Below, one piece after another: positions 31,905 to 43,191 of a stretch of 44,628 nucleotides of DNA (position 1 is the stretch's first letter; each line of letters starts with the position of its first letter). Made by a program: the position numbers and the translations under genes. Under the pieces are notes generated by a model. The model had not been told where the DNA came from, did no database searches, and saw only the letters and a list, made by a program, of their open reading frames with translations. Source of the stretch: Chromera velia (taxonomy: Eukaryota > Sar > Chromeraceae); the NCBI GenBank assembly GCA_018398765.1, contig JAHBMJ010000634.1:1-44628 (forward strand). Direction: 5' to 3'.

Positions 31905-34163
31905 TAGGGCTTGGAAAAGGTGCACCTCAGAAAAGGTGCAAACCAAGAAGTTGCACCAGATGCACCTGTTTTGTACCAGATGCACCTGATGCACCTGTTT
32001 TGCACCTGATTGAATGGAATTGGGTGAAAAGTGTCAGCGTTATAGCCATGCAACGCGCCGCGGCCCCGCCCCTGCGGCTCCCCGCGGCCCCAAACGCACG
32101 TGTTGCCAGGCCGCGGTGCGCATCGGTACGTGGAACAAATCCAATCAGCCGATTTTTGAGAAAAAATTAAAATCGGCTACATGCATACAGCTAGAGGTCA
32201 CTGAACACACGTTCAACAATTAACGCATGCGCTACATGAAATTAAGTCCATTGCAGTATGAGTATCTCTTCTCTTTGCACCATGAGAACTGTTTTATGGG
32301 CTGCCTTATATAACAGAAACGACTGCATGTACACACACAGCAACGCGGAGCGGACAAGGGTAAAAGGACCAGAACAATAGGTTTAAGTCAAGAAGCTGAG
32401 TAAGCAGACTGAGTCCGTTTGCATAGCAATAGTACAATGCCAAACGGTTTGCCGGGAGGAAACAGCTTCCTCGACCTTAATTTATTAGCAATCCGAGGAT
32501 GAATGCCAATGCAGTGCTGTACACAGATTCTTTTTTATATGATGAAGAGAAGCAGAAACGGCACATACATGGGAACACGCATACGCGAAGGTACGTTGAC
32601 GCTCTCCCTCTCGATTGTAGGTAAAGACTTTTGAAACCTGGTGCTGGGTGCTCTTTACGATTGGCGGGCTCGATCTATCTTGGTCAGTAAGAATGCAATT
32701 GGTTTGATCATTCGATTTGTTGCTTTGCCTGAGAGAGTGGAACCATTCGTCGCTTCCGTCTGCTGATGGCTCGTCACGTTTGCATGCTCACATACAGATC
32801 TGTATTTGACTTTCTGTCATGCCACGGCTTCTCGTTGCGTTTGGTACTTCCAGAGGGTTTGAAGTCCATCTGTAGAGGGAATTGCAGCTTTCCTAGGGGC
32901 GTTCACCCCTTCGTTCGCGAGTCGTCAGTCATACCGGTTCTGTATACCGGTCACTGCAGTGAATTATTTTTCAATTTCACAAACCGGAGCCCTGTCTAGA
33001 TAGACGGTTTCAAACAAATACCAGCAAATAAAAGAGGAGTATGGATCTGAAGACGGAGAAACTATTTGTACTAGCCGCGTAGATCCTTGCAGGTGGCTCA
33101 GGAGGGTATGGAAAGATAAGCTAGTTTGGATGGACATCATGAATCAAGCCGGGTTGGTCAAAAGAACAAGGTCTGAGGTTAGGAATCGCACCTGTCCGAC
33201 TCTGTTCGTATTTCTCTCATTCTTCAAAGCCAAACCCAAATCAAAAGCCAAAGCTAAAGCCTCCCCTCCACCCCAACCAGCCTGCATTAAACCAGAGGAG
33301 TTTCTAGGGAAGAAAGACGACATACTGAGGTCGACTTTCAAGTTGGACTTCGAGTGAGACAAAGTCTACAAGGAGTCTGCTCTCTCCTCTTCTTTCTCCT
33401 CTTCTTCTTTCTGTTCTTCCTCTTTTTTATCCTCTGTTATCATTTTGTGTGGGCGGGTGAGCTAGGGAGTGAGTGAAGAAGAGAGCTAGGGTATATGACG
33501 GGGCTAGGCTCTGAGCCTTGAGATCAGGCCCTTACTCATCCTCACTTGCCCTTGCTCAGAGGAAAAATGCAAATAAAAAAACGTCTTCTTTTATTTCATT
33601 CTTTCCTTTTTTTCTTTTTCATGAAAACGCACCATTTGTGGTTGCTTTCTTCATGAGTTTGCTCCAAAGGGGCATGCATGCAGTTTGAAGGTTTTATGGA
33701 CCGTAGGGACAGAACTGGACTACAGTGCAGCACGCAAACGGCGCCAAACATATTCAAACACTATAAGCATACAGAAAAAGCATTGGAGAGGTGAAAAACG
33801 TTGCTTAAGTTAAGAAAAGAGACCTAGAAAGAGACCGAAGTCATGAAACAGTCAGAGACATAGAGTTTTTAATTGTAATATTTTTTATTTTTGCTTTTTA
33901 TCGCCTTTTCACTGATATTTCTAGCGACATTTAAAGTTGTTTTGCATTGTAAAAACTAGTGTAGCAAATCTATATCATAAAAAGCTTTTAGGTTTTGAAT
34001 GAGGCGCCTTTTGGCCGTTAGAAACACTAGAAATCAACCCTAGAAACATAGTTTTCATAGGGTAAACGGTACACCTTATTTTGCACCTGTTTTGCACCTG
34101 ATTTAAGGTGCAAACCTGTTTTTGCACCAGCACCAGCACCTTATGCACCTTTTCTCAGCCTTA
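31905..34163. mobile_element. hAT-like DNA transposon, 2259 bp, non-autonomous
   Basis: The left end TAGGGCTTGGAAAAGGTGCA and the reverse complement of the right end, TAAGGCTGAGAAAAGGTGCA, match at 17 of 20. The element is flanked by the identical 8-mer ACATATAG (31897-31904 and 34164-34171). An 8-bp duplication with TAGGG-type ends is characteristic of the hAT superfamily. Sub-terminal TGCACCTG units cluster at both ends: 31920-32011 and 34075-34150. A 22-bp unit is identical and in the same orientation at 31990 and 34082. No transposase is visible; the interior has only short frames. One of these, 33130-33357, ends in a Lys/Ala/Pro-rich stretch and ...KPEEFLGKKDDILRSTF; it follows a splice-acceptor-like pyrimidine tract and might be a captured exon. 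Confidence 0.82.
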
Positions 34164-34628
34164 ACATATAGTGAGTAACAACTAGTAACAACTTTCTAAA
34201 AGCTCCTAAAAACATAGAAATTTGAGCCTAAATTTTAGTAAAATCTTTTGTCAGCATTTGTTAGCTAGTTTATTAAACGTTTACACATATTTGAATACAT
34301 ATAAATTAAGTTTGTGGAAGAGGACTGCCTTAGCAGTGTGTCCAGCTATGCATCGAACCTACCGAACGTCAGACATTCATTTATGGTCCGATCATGCCGC
34401 CAACGGCGATGGTGAATGATGATAATGATATAAATTAAGAAAATCCCATCAATTTTTACAGTGAGGAGCCCTGGATCGAGTCTAGTATTGATTTTCAACT
34501 TCATACGATATATAACAGCAATGATCTAGGTTTTTTCCGCGGTGAGTCCTAAGTCACCGCAATAATTGTTTATTGTATTAAATTGTATCACTATGTATTT
34601 TTATACATAATTTTTTAAAATTTAATCG

Positions 34629-34654
34629 CTCTCTCTCTCTCTCTCTCTCTCTCT
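34629..34654. repeat. (CT)n microsatellite
   Basis: Thirteen CT units. With the GA array at 34828 it forms a potential 26-bp inverted repeat. Confidence 0.9.
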
Positions 34655-34825
34655 GATGTATTCCACTCCATGCTGACAGCTCCTCAACGGAGGGCTAATG
34701 CCAGAACATGGAGGGAGAGACAAGGCAGTGGCTAGCGATGGAGAGAGAGAGGAGACGGAAGGTGCATGAAGTCATAGAAAGGAAATAAGGCCCGGCCAGG
34801 GACTGCACCATAAGCCCCGGTTGCT

Positions 34826-34827
<2 letters not shown>

Positions 34828-34864
<37 letters not shown>
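34828..34864. repeat. (GA)n microsatellite
   Basis: About 18 GA units on the plus strand, complementary to the CT array 175 bp to the left. Confidence 0.9.
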
Positions 34865-34867
<3 letters not shown>

Positions 34868-35221
34868 CAGACAGGCAAACAGACAGACTGATAGACAGCC
34901 TATATGTTTTTCCTTCTTCGCATTTCTCGACAAACAATGTCAAAACGAACAGACCAGGCAGACAGACGAATAATGCGACTTTTTTTTCTTTTCTATTTTC
35001 TGTTTCTGTTCAAAACAACAGTAAGACGAGACAAAATCATTGGGACAATGAAAGGAAGCACCGACAAACAGACAGGCGGAAGTGGCCCGAAGGAGACAGA
35101 CTGAGGCGCCCCTTGTACCTGTTTCCCCGTTGAGTTTTCACAGCCTGTATGTTTCTTCTCCCCTCTTTTCTTCATGTACACAACGAAACAAAAAGAAAGG
35201 AAGGAAGGAAGGAAGGAAGAA

Positions 35222-35252
<31 letters not shown>

Positions 35253-35470
35253 AAGAAAGAAGACAAGAGAACAAAACAAAACAAACAATCAAACAAAGGA
35301 GGCAGGGGACCCAAAAAGTGAGAGTTAAGCGGTCCTTGCCTCTCCACCTCCCGACAGGCTTTCACGTGATCAGAGAGACTATATGTTTCTTCTTTTCCCT
35401 CCTTTTCTTCAGACAGACAGACAGACAGACTATATGTTTCAGACAGACAGACAGAGACAGACAGACAGAC

Positions 35471-35547
<77 letters not shown>
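35222..35547. repeat. (CAGA)n tetranucleotide arrays
   Basis: Perfect CAGA runs at 35222-35252, 35412-35430 and 35440-35547, the last with single-base interruptions. A repeated segment containing TATATGTTTC joins some of the blocks. Confidence 0.92.
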
Positions 35548-36181
35548 TACCAAGAAGAATCGTCTTGAAGATCAGGGAAGTGACAACTGTTTCTACCGCC
35601 TGAGGTTGTTTGTTTATTGCACACCCGCATACATTCGGTTTCAATTGTTTCCATACGACTCCGTTAGTCTCCGCTTTCCTGTTCGGGATTGACCCTCCAA
35701 CCGAAGGAACCGACCGATGTCTTCCCCTACACCACCATTTGCTCTATGTGTGTCAGACTGACAGCTAGACCGGCAATTTGTCTGTTTGTCTGGCTGTTCA
35801 TGAACGACATTCCTGCCTCTCCCCCGTGCCGATCCATCCGCATCCGCTGGGACCACCAACAAGAAACAATTTCGATCGGGCGTCTGTTTATTGCAACTTC
35901 GATGCCTGTGCCTGAGCAAGAACCGACTCGATTCGATTTTCCGGGGACCCCCCTTTTGCAATACGTATTGAAGTGAATTCCACAGTGCTGCACATGAGTG
36001 AATGAATGTACTCTGCTGTACGGATTCATGGAAGAGAAGGCCAAAAGCTTGGACATCCAAAAGTCGACGGGGAAGTGTGCAACACGCACACTGCACAACA
36101 ATTTTCCTTTTCGGTCGACGCGTGACCTTTTGGGTTTGTGCATGTATCGGTCAATCCTTGCATCCATGCATGCATGCAGAA

Positions 36182-36664
36182 TCAGAAGAGCTTGTGAGTG
36201 CCGATGATGCGATTGCAGCTGGGGCACTCGTGCTTGCAGTCCTTGGCCTGGTTGAAGCAGAAGGGAATCAGGCAGCAACCAAGGCAGCAGCCGAAGAAGC
36301 ACAGCCCCCCTGCGATCACCCAAGTGGCCGTCCCAACCTGATAGGACGTGCGCGTAGAGACTGTCTGACCGCAATGCGGGCATGTCAAGGTCACAGGATC
36401 GTGGGAGAGCATCCCGTTGGTGATCACGACAGGCTGTGGGGGGGGCGGCTGTCCGTAGGAGTTGCCGTAGGGTTGAGGCTGCCCGGCCTGGGCGTAAGAG
36501 GGCTGCACTTGGTATCCAGGCTGCTGTCCGTAGGAGGGTTGCACATGGACGACCGTTGTGCCGCCAGTGGGAGAAGGGGGCGGCTGGTGTGCCATCGGAG
36601 GTTCCTGCTTGGCGGGGTACGCTCCGTCGTACGTGGGAGGGGGCTCTTCGTTGGGCTGGGCCAT
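36182..36664 (-). CDS. LITAF-domain membrane protein, 160 aa
   Basis: A single-exon frame. The ATG at 36664 gives MAQPNEEPPPTYDG, which starts the conserved part; an upstream in-frame ATG at 36736 adds an unconserved leader. Residues 1-85 are Pro/Gln/Tyr-rich with a PPTY motif at residues 9-12, the type bound by Nedd4-family WW domains. Residues 93-160 are a full LITAF domain: CPHC at 95-98, a Trp/Gly/Cys-rich hydrophobic segment at about 115-136 that inserts into the membrane leaflet, and HECPSC at 145-150 closing the zinc site. LITAF-type proteins sit on the cytosolic face of late endosomes, lysosomes or plasma membrane and act in sorting. The length is typical. It diverges from the kinase gene at 37861. 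Confidence 0.9.
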   Translation of the reverse strand: MAQPNEEPPPTYDGAYPAKQEPPMAHQPPPSPTGGTTVVHVQPSYGQQPGYQVQPSYAQAGQPQPYGNSYGQPPPPQPVVITNGMLSHDPVTLTCPHCGQTVSTRTSYQVGTATWVIAGGLCFFGCCLGCCLIPFCFNQAKDCKHECPSCNRIIGTHKLF

Positions 36665-36942
36665 CGTGCTTTGTGAAGTTAGTGCAAGTCTGGCGGAGGA
36701 TTCAAACTCAGGAAGAACGCGAAAGCTGGAGTACAAACAGAAAGTCTCGACTCACGACCGGGGATCTTTCAAGACTGTACAGTAGTCCTTCTCTCTCACA
36801 GACAGGAGTCCTTCTGTCGGAGTCACCAAGTGAAAGGTTTGCTATTCAGCGATTTTTCTCTGACATGCATGCAGATCGACCTCTGAGACAGTGAGACCTC
36901 CTTACGGCAAAGAGTGCATGCAGGTTGTCACAAATTAAGAAC

Positions 36943-37528
36943 AGTTATATTGTCGCGCGGGCGCAGTTTGTCCACGTCGAGTTTGAGTGCTATTTCCCTA
37001 AGTCGCGCGTTTGGTGTGATGGTTCCAAACTGAAGGTGAAATAGTGTATTTTGAAACGCGAAATTTACTATTTCACCAAAAAAATTGAAAAACTCGAGTT
37101 TGTTAAAAAATTATGGGTCCGCGAATTTTGGGGTTTTTCGGGTTGTGCAAAGGAGACGGCCCGGACCCAGAACAACATTTTCACTCAGAGGTCGAATTTC
37201 GCGAAACCGTTGAAATTTAATTAAGAAAATGTGTGTATGTTTCTTAATTGAATTTCAATAATGGTTTCGCGAAATTCGACCTCTGAGTGAAAATGTTGTT
37301 CTGGGTCCGGGCCGTCTCCTTTGCACAACCCGAAAAACCCCAAAATTCGGGGACCCATAATTTTTTAACAAACTCGAGTTTTTCAATTTTTTTGGTGAAA
37401 TAGTAAATTTCGCGTTTCAAAATACACTATTTCACCTTCAGTTTGGAACCATCACACCAAACGCGCGACTTAGGGAAATAGCACTCAAACTCGAATTGGA
37501 CAAACTGCATGCGCGCGATAATATAACT
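36943..37528. repeat. Near-perfect 586-bp palindrome (foldback element)
   Basis: Arms of about 286 bp (36943-37228 and 37240-37528) are reverse complements with very few mismatches and small gaps, separated by an 11-nt loop, ATGTGTGTATG. The outer ends read AGTTATATTGTCGCGCG and, on the other strand, AGTTATATTATCGCGCG. I see no ORF of note. No long target duplication is evident; a TA duplication inside TATA at the ends is possible. It lies about 280 bp upstream of the LITAF-type start and 330 bp upstream of the COQ8-type start. Confidence 0.9.
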
Positions 37529-37860
37529 CCGCGTGATCGGTACGATAGTATACGTGGTGTCGCGCGCGCAATTCGCGCGAACCCATGCACGTATATAGAC
37601 GGCCGGACTGCATGCGTACGCGCGTCTCTTCCGCGACGACTCAGACTGGTGCCTGACCTTTTCAACGTTCGATTATATAATCGGACCCCTGTCAGGTCGA
37701 CTCCGGCCGTCAGTTATTGAGCCGGAGAGGCCGTGCCAGACAGACACTCTGATATGTATAGTCACAAGATTTTGACAGCAAGCAGTGCCACCCGTCCAAT
37801 TTGCAAGGAGGGCACAGACAGAGAAATCAGAGCGTTCCTCTGAACTCACGCTGAGGTTCC

Positions 37861-40797
37861 ATGGCATCAGACTGGGCCCGTGTCTACGCGGGGTGTGCCA
37901 AAGTGGGCCAGCGCATCCTGGAAAAAGCTTCTCAAGAGACCCGAACAGACAAATACTTATACGAAGGCTCTGTCGCCTGTCTACGACAGGCCCTTGCGCA
38001 TGTGGAATGGCAGGATTTTGACCCCGAGCGCCGCCGAGAATTTTCACCAGAAGATCTGTCGACAGATGAGTTGGAGAGGAAGTACACGTCTGACCTTTCC
38101 GCCTTCAAAGCACCCTCATTCGTACCTGACGTCAATGAGTTGCCGCACTCTGATGCGATGCAAACAGCTTACAGAAGTGGCCGTTCTCCATTGACTGAGA
38201 AGGACACCTTGGAAGCCCCTGGCCCGACAAGCTCGAGTGCCGCCCCCGAGACGAGGGTCGGAGAACTGTCTGCAAGGAGTGGTGAAGAAGCCGAGCTTCC
38301 TGGAAGCTTTGAGCCTGTGTCTGCAGGTCTCGGGATGTCGGTCGTAGATGAGACTGTTTCAGGTGTGCCATCGGGAGAGATGCGTCTTTCGGAGTCCAAG
38401 CGACAGAGGGAGGAGACGGGGGAGACGGCAGTCTCGTTGAAGGAGACGGGATCGGTAAGATGGGAAGAGGGGGGGCTACCACAACGGCAACGGAGGGAGG
38501 TGGCAGTGCCTGCCTCGCCCCTGTCTCGTATGGCAAATTTTGGGGGGTTATTTGTTGGTTTGATGGGGGGAACAGTCGCAGAGTCGTGGAGGCAGTTGTC
38601 AGGGAGGTCTGATTCGGGGGGGGGGCAGTTCAGTCTTCAGTCAGCAGTCCTTTCAGACGCAAATTCAGAACGTATCGGGCAGGCCCTATGCAAGCTGCGG
38701 GGGGCAGCCCTGAAGCTCGGTCAGTTTTTGAGTATGCAGGACGAAATGCTTCCTCCAGCACTGCGATCGGCTTTGGAGAGAGCGCGTGCGTCAGCCGACG
38801 TGATGCCTCGGTATCAATTGGAGAAGGTCCTGAAGACGGAGCTGGGGGAGGACTGGGGGGGGCGTTTTGCGGAATTTGAGGAGCAGCCGTTTGCAGCGGC
38901 CTCGATAGGACAGGTTCACAGGGCCTCGTTGTTTGATGGAAGGAGGGTGGCAGTGAAGGTTCAGTATCCGGGGGTGGATAAGAGCATCGACTCGGATTTG
39001 AACAATCTGATGACGCTTGTCAAGTCAGCCTGCCTGCCTGCGGATGTCTTGGGGAGTGACAAATGGAGTGTAATGTGTCGAATGGACCAGGGCTCTTCTT
39101 CCCTTCTCTGTGTTTGTCCTGTTTCTCCCTTCTCTATCTGGTGAATGATCTGGTCTTGTGGAGTCAGTCGGAAAGCCTGCAGGAGGATTGAGAAGAGAAA
39201 CTTTTTAGGTGTGTATTGCGGATGTGTTCTGGGCTGAGAACCTGTGTTGCTGATCAGATCTGTACGCGACTTGAGAGAAAAGGCCCCATCGAGAAGTGTA
39301 AGGAGACAGAATGAATGCATGCATGCGACTGCGCTCCCATGTAGGAAACTTTGGATACGTCAATTTGTCGATCTCCTTCTTTTTTTGTTTTCTTCCTTGG
39401 TACGTGCAGATACACAAATTTGTTACCAAAGAATTTATTTCTTGACGTTCTCGCTCGGGAGATTCGGAGCGAGTTGGTTGCCGAGTGCGACTACGAGAAC
39501 GAGGCGAGGTTCTACAAACTGTTCAAACACCTGTTCAAAGACGAGAAGGGTATTCATGTCCCTGATGTCGTCTCTGAATTGTCCACTCGCCGTGTGCTGG
39601 TGACGGAGTATGTAGATGCCATCACGTTGAGAGAAGCAGCTGCTCTCTCGCAAAGCATTCGTGACTCTATTGGCATTCGGCTACTCCGTCTGTGTCTAAA
39701 AGAACTTTTCGTATTCAAACAAATGCAAACAGACCCGAACCCGGGAAATTTCTTCTACCAACCGAAAGGAGACACGCTCTACTTGATCGACTTCGGCGCA
39801 GGTAAGTGGGAGGGACGGACTTTTTTTTCCTCGTCTCTAAGCTTCTCGCGCGCCAGTGCCTCTCTGGGGCCTTCTTTCATGCTTCCGTCAGCCTCTTTTC
39901 GGTCTCTCTTCAGCTTTCCTTCACCCTTCTTTCAGGGCTCCCTCCCCTACCTTGCCCCTGGATCTCAACCGCATCCTCCTCTTTTCCTGTTGTCTCTGCC
40001 CCCTTTTGGTTTCCTGCATCATGTCATCCATTTTCTCGTCTGTCCTCTCCGCTCGCCTCTTCTCCACCCCTCTTCTCTTCTCCTTTCTTCTTTTTCCACT
40101 TAATCGTCGACGAATGCGATTCATCGCCGTAGAGGGAGGTGCTTTAGACAAAACGCCACACGAGACCTTCTTCAGAACTTTGGGTTCTTCTGTTCCCGTA
40201 GATCATTACCGCATGTCTCCGGTATGATCAAATGAAAATAAATAAAATGCAGGGAGGTCCTACAAGGACACCTTCGTCGACGATTATCTCCGTGTCGTTC
40301 ACGCGGCCTCTCTGAGAGACTGGGACCGCGTGTACTTCTACTCGACCCGCTTGGGGTTCATTGACGGCACAGAGCACCCCGACATGCTAGCTGCTCACTG
40401 CGAATCCGTGATGGCTGTAGGGGAGCCCTTCCGGACAGATTCAGAGGGGGGCATTTTCGACTTTGGAAGAAGTGGAGTGAAAGAGAGAATGGTCGAGCTC
40501 GGCCCCGTGATGGTCAAATACAGGAAGAGACCGCCTCCCCCCGAGATCTACTCCCTGCATAGAAAGCTGGCGGGATGCTACCTTCTGTGCATCACACTGA
40601 GGGCCCGTTTTGCGTCCAGCCGCATGTTTTCGGACGTTTTCCGTGAATACACATTCCAAGAGCCGGACCCCTTCGAAGCTGCGGGGCGCCCCTCACCGCC
40701 TCTCGACATCCCCGCAAGGCTGCGTCTGATGGAAATGCGGAAGGAAACGTCGGGGGAGGGAGCAAAGGCAAACGTCGTGGAAGGAAAGATTGTATAG
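37861..40797 (+). CDS. COQ8/ADCK (ABC1, UbiB-family) atypical kinase, 699 aa
   Basis: Exons 37861-39023, 39410-39801 and 40253-40797 join with matching phases. The splices restore family sequence exactly: NNLMTLVK-YTNLLPKNLF and DFGA-GRSYKDTF. Residues 1-75 are a conserved-looking N-terminal region, and 85-220 are a low-complexity linker. From about 280 the ABC1 core follows: the KxGQ motif (ALKLGQFLSMQDEMLPP), the Ala-rich AAAS loop at about 345, the VAVKVQYPG lysine at about 366, QTDPNPGNF at about 495 and DFG at about 514. COQ8 proteins bind ATP at the inner mitochondrial membrane and support the coenzyme Q synthesis complex. The C-terminal half matches the mitochondrial COQ8 type rather than plastid ABC1K. 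No obvious mitochondrial presequence is seen at the chosen ATG, so an upstream exon is possible. Confidence 0.92.
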
Positions 40798-41818
40798 ATG
40801 TTCCGTGAAAGCGGACTACAGCGTGGCAGTGGAGTGGCAGTACAACCCTTATTCTAGCCCCTATTCAGATTTTATGTATAGACTTGAGTTTTTCTCAAAC
40901 TGTGAGTCTCAAAATTAAGGCGGATTCGTATCAAAGAAACGTTATTTTACTTTATTTTATATATATAAAAAACTAGATAAACAAATTTACTGTATGTATC
41001 ATTTAGCATATTTTCTAGCATATTTAATTTATCGTTATTAAACTTTTTAGAGACAGAATAATTAGTTGTAGTCGATTTTTTAAGCATTTCAAAGTTGAAT
41101 TGCCTTAGCATATCTTATAAAAAATATGTACCCATCTCAACGACAAGTCAACGTAGATGTTATTAAATGAAAACTCAACAAAAAACTGAATAACTTAATT
41201 GGTCTATGAATGAATGAATGACTAAAGCCGTCGGAGCCTAGCTCCTGGCAGTCCATGTATGAAACTTGATAACTTGAAGTTAACTAGTATATGTACCAGT
41301 GAATAAATATAAGTTGAAACAGCTTTCCGTTATACAGGCCAGGCCTGAGGCAGTGCGGTAGCTGGACTGACTTTCTCTTTCTTTACGCATTGCCGCAAGT
41401 GAGACATTCGTTCTCATATTCGTCTCAGTCAGCTGTGCATATTTTACTCGAAGAGCAAGATCGGCTTGAAAAAATCTTAAGTTACTGGGTCGCTTCAACT
41501 ATGTTCTCCAACTAAAGCGGAGACGACTCTGTCGGTCGGAACGTTGTAAAGACAGGCATATGGCAGGCATAGCCGTGGCTTTGGCCGCTCGTTCTGCATT
41601 CCGAACCTGCGTCTTCCGTCTCAGGTTCGACATGGTGATTGAGTGAAATCATGTAAAATCATATATGGCTGTTTGATTTGGGAACATCTGATCGAATCGA
41701 ACTGGCAGACAGCTTTCTGTGACATAAACAACACTGCGTAAACGAAAAATGTTGCCATACAAATCATTAGGACCCGCTGCACGCCGCCGCACGAAGTTTT
41801 GTTGCTGTGTTGATCTCT
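40798..41818. other. AT-rich 3' flank; no gene seen
   Basis: 40920-41200 is strongly AT-rich. The rest has short open frames on both strands without domains. Confidence 0.55.
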
Positions 41819-42044
41819 GACAATGAGGATAAAATAATTCCGTCTGCAAAAGTCCGTGCGCAAAAGCCGTATGCAAAAGTTTTGGCCAAAAATCCGTCTG
41901 CACGAATGTGAGATTCTGCGCATAAATGTTGTGCGATTCCGCATGCAAAAGTCGAGATGCGTCGCGGAATAGCAAAAAACTTTTGTACACGGCTTTTGCA
42001 CGCAGACTTTTGTAGACGGAATTATATATCTCATCCTCATTGTC
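41819..42044. mobile_element. MITE-like inverted-repeat element, 226 bp
   Basis: The ends GACAATGAGGAT and ATCCTCATTGTC are perfect inverted repeats. The match continues imperfectly inward for about 70 nt on each side through AATTCCGTCT and two or three GCAAAAG-containing units. The unit CCGTnTGCAAAAG is repeated in each arm. No ORF is likely. A target duplication was not clear; the flanks are ...TTGATCTCT and TGTGATAAT.... Confidence 0.75.
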
Positions 42045-42050
42045 TGTGAT

Positions 42051-42095
42051 AATAATATATGACTATATATAATGATATATATATATATATCGTCA
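42051..42095. repeat. (AT)n-rich microsatellite hairpin
   Basis: ATATAT runs flanked by ATGAC and GTCAT, so the tract can fold on itself. Confidence 0.7.
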
Positions 42096-42577
42096 TATCA
42101 CGTCACGATCATGCCGATCGATCCCGTTGTAGTTTCAAATTTGTCTTGTGCTTATATTTATATACGCCCTTCAATTGCACCAGTGCGCTTTTCAATCCTG
42201 GTATAGTTGTATACATCGCTATATATCCTGCTTGATGGACGGTGAACTGCGTGCGTGCCAATCGGAACTGCGTGCAGGCATGATATGAGTGGACAAGACT
42301 TTGTGGGTGCCTGAATCGATCTCTGTCCACACTCAAGAAAATGGGTGTGCCAAGCTTCGTCGTTTCAGCGCTTTCTCGATGCCAGATGACAGGGTTTTGC
42401 TTCACAAGCACTGTATGTGATGTTGGAAGTTTTTTTTGTGTGTCAAAGCTCTTCTCGCAAATTTATCCTGTTTCCTTTTTCTCTCTGTCTTCAGGTCTGG
42501 AGCTCGCTTAAGATCAGAGGCCTTTGGAAGAAACCTTCATACACTCTACTGACCTCTTTGCAGAAATTTTACTTGCC

Positions 42578-43141
42578 ATGCCTTCTTGCAAGAGCGGACT
42601 CGACTATAGTCTCATGGCTGCAACAGCGTTGGAACCGCACCAGAGGGCGATTGTCGCCTCCAAAAAGAAATGGTGTTTTTGCATCAGGGCAAAGGGGGTG
42701 TTGGAGCATGGGCCGGTTCCAGATGTAGAAAGGTTCGACCTGAACTTCTTGCACACGGCTGCGAGTAAAATGAGCGGAGTGCTCGAAAGAGCGAGAGTCA
42801 GCGACAAAAAGAAATTTCAAAGAGATGAGGGATCAAATGTCTTACCAGCACCAGAAAATGGCCATTGCTGCAGCTTGTCAGTAGCCGGGGGGCTACTTTT
42901 CGCCGTTTTTTTTCTGTTTATGTTCTTGCTCTCTCTAGTCTCGAGCACACTGGAGGCGATCCGTCTCCTCCCCTTCCCCTCAGTTATGAAATTTGCTGAT
43001 GATCAGATGCCCGTAGAAACGACTTTCGAAGATTTCCCCCCCCTCTTGCGTTTTCTGTCCTTACTCTCATTTGTTTCATTGGGAACTCAAAAAACGAGCC
43101 ATCAACCCTTTTCTAACCGAGGTGAGCTAAAAACAAGCTAG
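42578..43141 (+). CDS. Hypothetical protein, 187 aa, one possible membrane segment
   Basis: An open frame from the ATG at 42578 to 43141, preceded in frame by a stop at about 42510. Residues 60-100 are charged. A strongly hydrophobic stretch (GGLLFAVFFLFMFLLSLV) near residue 110 could be a membrane helix. A splice-acceptor-like pyrimidine tract ends at 42494. I recognise no domain and no partner exons. The composition is not repeat-derived, but the frame could be chance; it ends just before the second LTR element copy. Confidence 0.3.
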   Translation: MPSCKSGLDYSLMAATALEPHQRAIVASKKKWCFCIRAKGVLEHGPVPDVERFDLNFLHTAASKMSGVLERARVSDKKKFQRDEGSNVLPAPENGHCCSLSVAGGLLFAVFFLFMFLLSLVSSTLEAIRLLPFPSVMKFADDQMPVETTFEDFPPLLRFLSLLSFVSLGTQKTSHQPFSNRGELKTS

Positions 43142-43191
43142 ATCACCTTAATGAGAACGACATGCCTCCCAGATTGAATCAGACTGAGTTC

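Larger units (their letters stand above)
34172..36181. other. Microsatellite-rich intergenic region; no supportable gene
   Basis: AT-rich at left, then CT, GA, GGAA and CAGA arrays. The region 35560-36181 is the 3' flank of the LITAF-type gene. Open frames here are translations of tetranucleotide repeats (e.g. VCLS or DRQT runs). Confidence 0.6.

Noticed and set aside
35138-35644. Open frames with VCLS or DRQT repeats
   Set aside because: They are translations of CAGA tetranucleotide arrays, open in every frame because the unit lacks stops.
39806-40227. Open frames inside the second intron of the COQ8-type gene
   Set aside because: The splice GTAAGT...TGCAG restores the family sequence exactly, so this is intron.
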